Assembly: GCA_037783545.1 (NCBI GenBank) | Contig: JBBELK010000387.1 | Span: 1,922,001-1,986,000, forward strand | Source of the DNA: Henricia sp. BOLD:AAB3569 | Taxonomy: Eukaryota; Echinodermata; Asteroidea; Spinulosida; Echinasteridae | DNA length: 64,000 nucleotides | Direction of reading: 5' to 3' | Shown here: positions 1 to 12,400 of the stretch, piece by piece | Position numbering within the stretch: position 1 is the stretch's first letter | How the letters are laid out: the number at the start of each line of letters is the position of its first letter | The notes under the pieces: model-generated | Told to the model about the DNA's origin: nothing | The model's input: the letters and a program-made list of their open reading frames with translations, nothing else | Databases searched by the model: none | Made by a program: the position numbers and the translations under genes

Positions 1-492
1 AAAAAATCTGAATAGATATGTTGGAAATACAATGCACATATCTCATTTTGTTAAGTTAGTGCAGTTTTTAATACATCGTGCCCTATGACATGTGTACGTA
101 CATGTACTGGGGCCTGGGTATTGCGAGAATGTACAATTTCACCTCACAAAAAACTAACAAAATTAATGCACAAAAACGAACTAAAATCAAATAAAAGTCT
201 GCATAAAGTGAACTCTTATTCCGTAAGATATGATTTATTGTAAAATTTTGATAATACTCCTATCCTAAACGCGTGATTAGGACGGATTTTAAAGAGCATT
301 CGCTGTGCCCTCTTACCCATGATGATGGACGATGTTCAAGAGACTTGCTCACAATGTCGAACATTAACAACAGAGGGCGCAATATTGGTTTTCTGGATCG
401 CGGGTGTCCTTACGCCGCTAGTCGAAAATGCGTTCATGCGTGGCGGGAACCAGCGTCGTTATTCATTCGGCAGTTTTCGGCTGCGCGCGGAG
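1..492 (+). promoter_or_regulatory. 5' flank and putative promoter of TUBGCP5
   Basis: This is AT-rich sequence up to about position 270, becoming more GC- and CpG-rich just before the TUBGCP5 start codon at 493. An E2F-like site, GGCGGGAA, lies about 45 bp upstream of the ATG (around 441-449). A CTCF-core-like motif, CAACAGAGGGCGC, lies at 368-380. No TATA box is evident. Open frames crossing this stretch show no protein-like composition. The promoter role is inferred from position only. Confidence 0.4.
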
Positions 493-3400
493 ATGGCGCA
501 GACTTCAAGTTCAAGTTTGGTTGACGACGAGGCCAAAAAATTAGTCAAAAATGTTACTGGATTTACCGTAAGGGAAGGTTCCTCCATGAATAGACACATG
601 ATAGAATAAGCCTTATACGTATCTGGCGGCCATCTTGAAAATAGCGCCACCATTCGACTTGTTGGAGACAGTCAAGGGGAACACTTTGGCTGCTGGCGCT
701 CGTGGATTACGCACGTTTGTATGGTCATAACAAATATTAGGTAGGTTTATTGCCAGATTTTGCAATTTATGCTCATTGTGCATGCCTTTTGTGCCAATTT
801 TTGAGTTTGTACGGTAATATAGAAGGAGTAAAAGAAAATTTTATCGACTCATTTTTTGTAATTTAGACAGAAACATGGATCAAACAAATAGTTGTTTTGC
901 CCGGTTCCGCAAACGAAAATTGTCCGAGGCGCCCGGCCGCACAAAAACCTACTTTTATGGAAAGGTAATCAGCCAGAAATATCCGGAATTTATTCAGCTA
1001 TCCAAGACACTAAACATTTTTATAACAATCGGTTGGAAAAAAATGCTTCCGAGCAATTTTTAGAGTTAGGAAGATTGCCCGGTTCCGCAAATAGCGCCTT
1101 AGCATATAAAGTCTTGTAGCTGCACACGACAACACGTGTGCGACCTGAATGATGAAGCATACAATTTGCTATTATATTAAGCTTTTTATTATTTTATTTT
1201 TTCAGATTCAAGTTGTATAGACCGACAGCATAGCTACTTCTAATGGAGAGATAAACATTATTACCCTTAAGACGAGTTGGTTTGATTAAAGAATTTCATA
1301 CAACATATATTACGGTCAAAGAATAAAAAATCTGTCAATAGAAAAACTAGACAATGTTCCTCCAACGTGTGCTTTTAAATTTATTTTAGAGTGCTGTTAT
1401 ATACATGTGTCGGAACATTTTAAAACTTTCAACAGCTACAAGACACATATTACATTCCATTTATACTGTTGGTGACCGTTTCTTGATTTATAAATTCTGT
1501 TAATGTGTCTCTTTATCTTAAATCAAACATTTTACATAGTTCGACATAATACACGGTACTAATATGATACTCTAGGCTTTGTTTTCATGCATCGTTCATC
1601 GTTGCAGCGTGCATTTGTTTCTATTTTTCTTTTGTTATAGCCAGAGGTAATTTTTTTTCATTTCATCCAATTGTCCTTTTGAGTGTTACATTTGCATAGC
1701 CTCCACATAGCAACAACATTTTTGTCTGGTGAAGTAGATAATTAGTGTACATGACTACATGTATAAAAATGAAGTATTCATGTAAACATGCAAATGGCTA
1801 ATTCAGCATCTTCCCCATGTTTTGGGAGTGAAAATTTCCACTGATAATATCTCTAAAAATGCAGGAAAGCAGTTGCACCAAAACCTGATGATGTTCGGTA
1901 TTCCTCTGCAATGATGGTCTGGAATAAAACAGAGATAAAGCATGGATGAAGTACAAGTTTAGGCTACATGACTTGCTAAAAATAACCAGCATTATATAGT
2001 TGTTAAAATCCCTGCATTTTGGCAACCCCAAAGTCGCCACCAAACCCCAAATAGATATTTAGTTGGCAAAGCCTCCATCAGGAAACATCACATCAACTTG
2101 TTGGTTAAGTATTTTTTTACAAAAATGATAAAAAAAGCAAATTAAGTTTCAGGAAAATCCAGAGGAATCACATCCTGGCAAAATGCACGAGTTTGAAATG
2201 AAGCAATGACCATTCTGAGCTACCGTGACACGCGCGCGAGCGTGCACACGACCGGCCATGTCGGAAATACAAGACTTTCTATATGCTAAGGCGCTATTTG
2301 CGGAACCGGCAAACTTTTGCGAAACCGGGCAATCTTCCTACCTCTAAAAATTGCTCGGAAGCATTTTTTCCAACCGATTGTTATAAAAATGTTTAGTGTC
2401 TTGGATAGCTGAATAAATTCCGGATATTTCTGGCTAATTACCTTTCCATAAAAGTAGGTTTTTGTGCGGCCGGGCGCCTCGGACAATTTTCGTTTGCGGA
2501 ACCGGGCAAAACAACTATTTGTTTGATCCACGTTTTTGTCTAAATTACAAAAAATGAGTCGATAAAATTTGCTTTTACTCCTTCTATATCACTGTACAAA
2601 CTCAAAAATTGGCACAAAAGGCATGCACAATGAGCATAAATTGCAAAATCTGGCAATAAACCTACCTAATATTTGTTATGACCATACAAACGTGCGTAAT
2701 CCACGAGCGCCAGCAGCCAAAGTGTTCCCTTTGACTGTCTCCAACAAGTCGAATGGTGGCGCTATTTTCAAGATGGCCGCCAGATACGTATAAGGCTTAT
2801 TGAGAAGTTGATCATTAATATGCAGAATTGAAAGAGAAACTCTAATTTAGTTTTAGCTAGGTCAGGACTGGAAAAAAATTAAATATTTTCTTTGAAACTT
2901 TTTAGTTTTAGAAATGTTTCAACCAGACTAGGCCAGCTTCTGAGTGACACGCTTTTGTTTTTCACTTCTGCTGCAGGATTCAAACAATGAAAATTTCCGC
3001 CGCTCTTTCCAGTTTGTGTTGTCCAACTTCAAGTTTCATCGATATCTGGACGTGGACAGTCACAAAATTACCAAGAAACTGCAAGGGTAAAATTTATGTT
3101 CTTTTTAAGCCAAAATAAATAAAAAAAGGAAGGGGTCAATAACAAAATAAGGATTTGTTTTCATATATCGAACACGGATTTGGGTGAATTTATATATTGG
3201 AATCGATAGCTTATTCAATTCTAAGATATACTTCCCACTGACACTTCCATCGCAAATGTTGCATTTCTGAGATAAATAAATGATAAAATTACTGCATAAA
3301 AAATAAAGTAATGCACAAAATGACGTGCGAGCAGTCTGTGTGCGTAAGCGCGACAACAGAGGGCGCTGCGCGCGCACGTGAGAATTGTTATCTTGTTATT

Positions 3401-6400
3401 GTGCACTAACTGAAGGCAATTTTTGAAGAAGAAAACATTTGCGACAAAAGTGCAAGTGGGAAGTATATCTTAAAATTACATTATGTGTTGATTCCAGGAG
3501 GTAATTTCCTTAAAATCTTTGTTCAATGTATACGAAAAAAATACCAAAAATAAAAACTTATTGCGCGTACCTAAAACCTAAATTTTGTTTAGACATCGCC
3601 TTTATGTTTTAATATATTTCTCACCTACCCCCCTGAATAATTTTATTGATGTAATAGGAAACACTTTTTTTTTCTTGGCCTATTAAAAAGAACTTTGAAT
3701 GTTTAAAACAAAAAGAAGAATGCCAAAAATACAAGCAATGTAAGAAAGTAAAAGAAACCCACATTTTATTATTCCTTTATAAGGTTGCTGCAGAAATTTG
3801 AAATCCACTCCCAGCTGGAAAAAGCAAAGTCGTTACAAAAACTGACGGAGAATTTCCTTCAACTGCCGCTGTCTGAGAAAAACCAGGACCCCAAGGTAAT
3901 GTTAAACTTGGTAAAGTTTAGTTGGTAGAGCACTGGGATGGCAAACCAGAGGTCTCTGGTTCAAATCAACATAGGGCTGGATAGCTCAGTTGGTACAGCA
4001 CTGGTATGGGAAACCAGAGGTCTCGGGTTCAAATCAACATAGGGCGGGATGGCTCAGTTGGTAGAGCACACTGGTATGGCAAACCAGAGGTCTGGGGTTA
4101 AAATCAACATACATGTAGGGCTTGATAGCTCAGTTGGTAGAGCACTGGTATGGCAAACCAGATGTCTCGGGTTCAAATCAACATAGGGCTGAATAGCTCA
4201 GTTGGTACAGCACTGGTATGGGAAACCAGAGGTCTCGGGTTCAAATCAACATAGGGCTGGATAGCTCAGTTGGTACAGCACTGGTACGGCAAACCAGAGG
4301 TCTCAGGTTCAAATCATCATAGTGCTGGATAGCTCAGTTGGTACAGCACTGGTATGGTAAACCAGATGTCTCGGGTTCAAATCAACATGGGGCTGGATAG
4401 CTCAGTTGGTAGAGCACTGGTATGGCAAACCAGAGGTCTCGGGTTCAAATCAACTTGGGCTTGGATAGCTCAATTGGTAGAGCATGGGTATGGCAAACCA
4501 GAGGTCTCGGGTTTAAATAAACATAGGGCTGGATAGCTCAGTTGGTACAGCACTGGTATGGCAAACCAGAGGTCTCTGGTTCAAATCAACATAGGGCTCG
4601 ATGGCTCAATTGGTGTATGGCAAACCAGAGGTCTCGGGTTCAAATCAACATGGGGCTGGATAGCTCAGTTGGTTGAGCACTAGTATGGGAAACCAGAGGT
4701 CTCGGGTTCAAATCAACATAGGGCTGGATAGCTCAGTTGGTAGAGCACTGGTATGGCAAACCAGAGGTCCCTGGTTCAAATCCAATCTGAGTTAATTTTC
4801 TTAACTCATTTGAATTTGTTTTCCACAATTAATCTGTAATTTAGTTAATTTTTGACAAATCTATTTATTTCAGACGGACACCCATTACTCCATACTGTCA
4901 GTCTTGTTAAATTTATCCGACAATCCGATAAACACCGATTATGCAGAAACCACACGCACTGCAAAACAAGGTGAGTTATAAACATTTAATGACATTTTTT
5001 GTTCCGAAATCAAAATCTTTTGCAGATTTCCACGGTATATCACTGTGTGTTCAAGCCGAGATTTGGCCGTAGTGCGTGTCCATAAGCAAGCCACTTTGTC
5101 AAATGTCTTGGTTTGAGTAAAGAAATACCTGATTTTTTTTTACAATGTTGGTGATTTTTTTTCTCCACAGATGAGGAAGATGATTTAGACTGGGGAAAAT
5201 ACTTACAAGAGGGTCTAGGTCCTATTCCAGATTTTAGAGATTCGTCATCAGATGTAAGAAGTAATTGTGTGCCCCAAATATATGGTTTCAGCCATCATGG
5301 AGCCAATTTTCTCTTTTTTCCTTACAAATTTTGGTAATTCTGAGCATTTTGTGTGTATTTTCCTGAAACTTTATTTATTTATTTATTTATTTCAATTTTC
5401 AGATGTTTTTAATTTTTTTTATTTAGCATTATCCCTGATAAAAGCAAATAAGTTGCAGATGATGAAATTAAAATTTGGCAAAGAAGATTTTGCTCAATTG
5501 GATATAAACTACTCTTTTTAATCTTTTGCTGTTTTTCAAGGAGTGGTCAGATGAAGAGATATTAGATGACTCAGCAATCCAAGTTGACCAATCACAATGC
5601 AGCCCAGCCACTGCACAACATCCCATTGGTCATGACACAACAAGGCAGCCAATCAGAGGCAAGGATTTTGCAAGCGAGCATCATGGGAGCTCATGGATAG
5701 AACAGAACGTTGTCGTGCAATATTGGGAAGGGAGGAAAGATAGATGTATACGGACGTCGCATGACGCAGCTTCGATGGCTAATACATGGTAAATAGGATT
5801 CAAAAACTTTTAAAGGGCCCCTTATTTAGGATTTTTATCAATGAAATCTATGCTTTAAAACCTATGCTTTAAAACCACTCTACTCAGTTAAAGTCATAAA
5901 AATCCTATTTGGAGCTTGCTTTGGGGGTTAAAACAAAGGTTTTTAGTTTTTATGCTAATGAAAATATGCATATTCACGACCAAGGTCACGATGTCACAAG
6001 AGGCAAACACAGGAAAATCACATTCAACTGTGCACAAAAGATTCCACTTTTTTCTCAATTTTCCTGAAACTTTTGTAATCCATGGCTGTTTGAGTTTGTT
6101 TTACATGTTGCCTGCTGTAAACCATGACAAAACTGGGGGTAAAAACTGCAGCAATTTGCCACAAGTCCAACTTGAAGTCTTATGTTTTTTCTTAACTTTT
6201 CCCTTCCGTCTTCCTTATGTGATGCACTCAAAACAGCGCCCTCTGTCTGTTATTTATTGCAATGAAATCTTCAAAGTTGAAAAAGGCCACCTTTTATTGA
6301 TTTTACATCCAAACGAACAATAGTATGTCTTGCTGAACAAGTAATCCGTCATTAAAGTTGTTTAGCATGTCACAGCCCTTTAATAACGGGAACAACAGCA

Positions 6401-9400
6401 TTACATACTCTGCGGCTCGCATCATGCGCTCAGTGGCGCGCATCATACTGCCTTTGTGCGCGACCCACGTGATGCATAAATGCATCGCGTTGGAACGGCA
6501 TATATGCAGTACACAGCGCTCAATTCGGACAGCCCAGATGAGAAGTAAATCGTTTGCAAATGATCTAAATAATTTCATCTTCATGGACTATTTTCGGGTA
6601 AAATTATATCATCTCGGGCGGAAACATTTTATTGGATAGTTGCTACCAGTTCAATCTTTACTTTGAGGAAGGTTTTCCCTGTCAACTCGTTAATTAACTT
6701 TTGGAATCATTGCAAATAATACAGTGGGCCTTTAAGGCCTGTCTACACAAGGAAACATTTGTCTGACGAGGTCGGCTGACTGAAAGTTGGATGTTGTGGA
6801 CGTCACTATAGACAACGTCCAACATCGTCCAACAAGTTGGGCCATGTAGCTATCGCCCAACTTTGTTGGAGCTTGTTGGATGAAACGGACCAATAGCAGA
6901 GTAGAAAGCATGTCACATAAAGACAGCAGCCAACCACAGTCGAGATATTTTATCATGTTGGGTCGTGTTGCAACACGTTGGTCCTTGTTGGCCGACGAAA
7001 GTTAGCTTGTATCACAATACTGCATGGATTTTGACTTAACAAAGCCCTCGTTCACATTAACCAGATCGCTTCGCTCAACGAATATTGACAATAATACGAC
7101 AAAGAGATTTCCATGCCTCTTCATTCGATAACGATTAGAATCTCTTTATTCGACGAAGAGATCGCCTTATTCGACGAAGCAAATTTAAAATATGATTTTG
7201 GAAACATTTTCTGATTTTTTTTTAATCAGGAGAGCATATGAAGAACTTCGAGATCAACTTCCATCCAGAGATGACGTGTACACTGTGACGGAAACTCACA
7301 TCATTCGGGAAACTATTTGGTGAGAACTTTACAAGACTGCATGTCTGTTAAAAATCTAATCTATGTGTGATGACGTTTATAAGTTTGCCTGTCCAAAATC
7401 ATTGGCTGTTTCTTGAAATAAGATACAAGTCAATGGAAAACTCCAGGTAGATTTTAAACACATTGTTCTTCAAGCATCCCTGATGAAAGTTTTATTTCTG
7501 AAAAAAATGATTGTAATGCCATTCTCATTAAAGGAGCGTGTCCAGATCACATTTTGATTCCCCCCTCTACCCCCTACCACCCCCCCCCCCCCTCCTCCCC
7601 CCCTACCCCCCTCCCCTACCCTCCCCCTCCCCTCCCCCTCCCTTTTTTCCCATGGGTGTTGAGATTTTGATACCATATCATTTGTCATATTTTTCTCATT
7701 ACCATTTTCAAAATTCATGCTCTCAATCTATAAACATGTATTTTCAAGGATATCATAAAAAAACCACCAACGTTTTGTAAACTAATTTATCCGGTTCCAT
7801 AAAGCAGTGCAGTGATTAACCTTTTTGCTTCCACATCCAAATTGAAGATTGCAAATTTCCTGTTTTCTTCCCATGGATAGTATTTTGGGGAGGTATTTTT
7901 TATGATTGTTAGGTTAAAATAAATAAAGCCCTTAAAGTTTCTGAATGTAAATCTGACTTTCTAGAATTCCCCTATTCTGTCTATATTTCTTCGGCCAGGT
8001 TTTTAATGGGAGCAGAAACATCTTTCATTTATCAGTTTCAAGATGGTAAATGGACTCCCAGAATCGACATCCAAGTCTCCCATCTTACACCTGTAAGTTT
8101 GCCCTCTCGTTTACTTCACGTTTAGATCCTGGTTCTCTGTGCATAATATTTGTTTGATAGTTTCTTTTGGGTAGTAAGACCCTGATTATATTAGAGAAAT
8201 CGCTTTGTTCGATAAATATTAGTTAATATTTAACCACTCGACGCCAGAGGACGTGAAAACACGCAGGGGTGGTTGAAGAGTTAAAATGTTGGCTTTGCCG
8301 CCGTCTTCCACGGTTGACGTGTAAACACGTCTATTGTCCACCATTCATTTGTACACACCGTGTTTTTAACTTGATCTTGATGGCTTGGACCGCCTGTCAG
8401 TGCAGCAAATATCACTCCATGGCGGCCGCTTTGGAGTGTTGCAAAGTATGATCTTTTGGTGAGAAGATTCATACAATGAATGTAGAAATGACTCAAGAGT
8501 CAGTATTTGTGGTGTTTGACCTGGTCTTAACTTTTGGCCAATCACATTTGCCTTTAAAAAAAAAAGGTATATTTTTGCAAAAATATTCCCGGCGACAACT
8601 GGTTAATGAAGCATGTGTTCACATCTCACTTAACGAAGACCGAATATTTTTGTTCAACAACAGAGGGCACTGCACGAGTCGACATCCAGACTAGCTGAGC
8701 TATGCACCCATGTTCGACAGTTGCAGAGTTTTGTTGATAATGTGAGAACGGCGCCAATGGCTTACATAGCAAGCAAAGGTATGCGAAACTGAAGAATGTC
8801 ACCGTATTTCAGCACTAAGCTTTCTTAACATGGAGCATTCTTGGCCATAACAACAAAAAAGTTTCAGCATTTTGACTCATTTTGAAATTAGCTTGAACAA
8901 ATTTATTCCTGTGACAAGATTTATTTATTTACCACATCCAACAGCGGAGGGACCGCCAATTACAGGAATGGGAGCAAGTGTGGTTGAGTGCCTTGCTCAA
9001 GGGCACAGGTGCCACAACCCGTCGCGGCCCGGAATCGAACCTACATTCTAGTACTAGCACAGGAACTTAAGTTCGACGCACTAGACTGCTCGGCCATCAT
9101 ATACAAAATCATTCAAGCGGAATGCATACCCCCAATAAAATATCTGCGTACTCCCCACAATATCCCTAACTTATTGTGAGTAGTGTATATAAAAAAATTA
9201 TGTCTCGGGTAGAATCATTGCATTGAACAGTTGAAACCACTTCTATCTTCCATTTGAGTAAGGTTTTCCAGTCAAATAGTTGATTAAATTTTGGGACATT
9301 GCAAATCCTTTATACAGGCCTTTATAAGATTTTTTTTTTTTCTTCAGATTCCTCTGAGAACAGCGACAGGACTAGAAGCCAAACCTATGAGAGTTTTGCA

Positions 9401-12400
9401 GAGGGACTCTCCGTCATTCTCTGGGAGTTTCGGCAAGACCTGACGGCTTTGGAAAAGGAAGTTATGAAACAAGGTATCAAAACAAAAAAGATTGTCGAGG
9501 AACAACTGCGATAACGTGTTTTGAGACCACCAGTTGGCTTCATAGCTCAATTGGTAGGGTGCCTGCATGTTAAGCAGATGGTCTGCGGTTTGAATCCCGG
9601 TGGAGCCAAGTTGTTTTTCACTGCATAGAGATTTCCCGAACTGGTGGACATTTGTCTACATTTGTATCAAATAAATTCACCCCGGCAGTCCCTGGGTTGT
9701 TATCTCTTATTCATAAAAAAAAATAGCTTGATATATTTTAATGACTAACATTATTTTGGTGTGCTTAGTTTTCTTTCTCATAAAGTTACAAGAGCTTAGC
9801 ATCATTTGCATATGCAAACTTGACAAACAATTTTACTGGCCAATGAGGATAAAGCTGGCAGAAAACTGCATTTTGATTGGCTAAAAAGTTTGTGATGGCA
9901 AACTAGTATTTATTTGGTCTCACAAGAGGTTTATCAATCCAAATTTTCATTGTTTGTAACTTTTCTAGAGACGAGTGTAACCCTGTCCAAATTTGCAAGT
10001 AACTTGAAGCAGTGGGCCGACAAGATATTGCTCTTGTCGCAAGTTCACGAGGCCGGAATCGTCGCGAGCAAAACGGAAAATACCGCACAGCGCACCTGTC
10101 TTCTGCTGAGCATTCTACAGGGAGCCGTGGAAGCGGAGTACCAACAAGGAATGCACAAGGAAGAAATGGTACGTTGGAAAAGGGGAAGGGAGGGGCGGGG
10201 CAAAAATAGGGGCGGGGAAAGAGGCGGGGCAAAAATAGGGGTGGGGCAAGGGTGGGGAGGTTATGAAAGGGTTTTATGAATTGAAAAGTAATTGGGTAAA
10301 TTTAATATTATTATTATTATTATTATTTCTTTCTGGTATTCATACCAAGGATTCCTCTAAAGTGCCTATTGCACTGTCACTCGCAAGCGTGAGAAAACCC
10401 ATGAAGAATTAGAAATTAGAAATGGCAAGAGACACCGGGGAATCCCCTTGCTCTTCACGAAAGAATGCTCTGGGATCTTTAAAGTGCGTTACCGTTATCT
10501 AACACACTGGACCAACGGCTTTACATCCCTTCCGAAGGATGGAACAAGTGTGCATGGTTGAGTGCCTTGCTCAAGGGCACAGATACTGCTCTGCTTTATA
10601 GTGGAAATTATTATTTTTCTGTTTTGACTTACAGGTTTTGATGTTACTAAGAGTATGGATGGTGACGATTCGTCCTTACGTTCACTTCCTAGACAATTGG
10701 CTCTCAGGCTATCCATTGTACGACCCAGCGCAGGAATTTGTCATTCAGAGGTGAGTTGGTCTGTCACAACATCTATCAATTTATTTGTCGTCTGGTTTTT
10801 ATCATTCCTTTCCAATAATCATCAAAATTCAATATTTAAATTTAACTTTCAGAAATCCAGAAATTACTGTGAGGTCACCCGACTTTTGGGAGAAGGCGTT
10901 CACCCTCCATCACTTCACTTCCCCCAACAAAAATGGAACCTTCCAGCAACAACAGTCTGGCCAGCACACAGGGCCAAACCAAAGGCAGCAGGATGGGGGT
11001 GTTTATGGCAGACAATTTGAGGGGGTAGCGGTACCTGCGTTTTTACAGCCGGTTTTGAGAGATATTCTTTTAGCCGGTAAATGCATGGAACTTTTGGAGA
11101 GCATGGGGAAGCTGTCTGAAGTTTGGAGGAAATATCACCCGGGTGAGTTGAAAATGTTAAAATTTTGAAAATGTTAGATTGCAAGATTGGAAAACTCTTA
11201 CAAACGGCGTTATCTCCATGTGTGATTGAGGATGTGTATGATAAAAACCAACCTGTGTATACGTCAGCTCAGTACCTCATCTATGTTAGATAGATTACAG
11301 GATTGGAAAACTGTTACAAACGGTGTTATCTCCATGTGTGATTGAGGATGTGTATGATAAAAACAAACATGTGTATAAGTCAGCTCAGTACCTCATCGTT
11401 AGATAGATTACAGGATTGGTAAACTGTTACAAACGGTGTTATCTCCATGTGTGATTGAGGATGTGTATGATAAAAACCAACCTGTGTATAAGTCAGCTCA
11501 GTACCTCATCTATGTTAGATAGATTACAGGATTGGAAAACTGTTACAAACGGTGTTATCTCCATGTGTAATTGAGGATGTGTATGATAGAAACCAACCTG
11601 TGTATACACCAATCCGGTAACTAAGATCTCCTCCCTGCATATCCGCCATAGCTGGGGGGCTTCCACTGAATGAACTGCATGTTTTTGTTGTTGCTGAAGC
11701 TGCATTTGTTTACTTCGAACAAGTTGCGCGTCTTTGTAGGGTTGTGTGCGCGCGAAGGCGGGCGCGTCGCGTGTACGCAAAGGCGGGCGCCTCGCGTATA
11801 CGCGAAGGAGGCTCGTTCGTGCATGTAATGGATGAGCGCTTTTCGTTCTAACAGCAACACAAAACGCACAGCCCATGCACTGGACGCCCCCCAGCTATGG
11901 CGGATATGCAGGGAGGAGATCTTAGTTACCGGATTGGTGTATAAGTCAGCTCAGTACCTCATCTACGTTCCAAGAAAACAATGAAAAACTGTGTCCATGC
12001 TTTCAAGAAATTGTGCGAAGCTGCTGTCCTATTTAGGCTGGTTCCCTGGTTATACTGCACAGGCAACAGAGCCATAATACCACGGTGGTCAGGGACCTAG
12101 TTTTTTTCAGATGAGGGCGCCCTTGTAAAATATGAGTGTGCACACGCACTTATTTCAATTCATCTTCAATGATAATATTTTGATAAAAAATTAATGCATC
12201 CCTATTGGCTGAAAGCACATCACGTGCACAGTTTTAAACGGACGATAAAGGCCCAATCAGTCTTAAACACTTTTGAGCCTGGCTCACGGCTGCGCCCGCT
12301 CCCTGGTCGGCACGTATGGAACACGCACACACACAGAAACTGCACGCCCCCAAGCAATTGAGTGTAAAGATGTTTGTGATTTCATTTTAGCAAAGTGAGC

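Noticed and set aside
273-609. Longer upstream open frames over TUBGCP5 exon 1
   Set aside because: The ATG at 493 gives a short N-terminus like known GCP5 and ends at a good donor in the correct phase; upstream codons look non-coding.
3906-4785. A cluster of genuine tRNA genes
   Set aside because: Box A, the anticodon arm and box B are present, but the T-stem and acceptor stem do not pair and units are directly abutted, so they are tRNA-derived repeats.
7470-7780. Proline-rich open frame and its glycine-rich shadow
   Set aside because: They come from an expanded pyrimidine tract inside a MITE copy in an intron.
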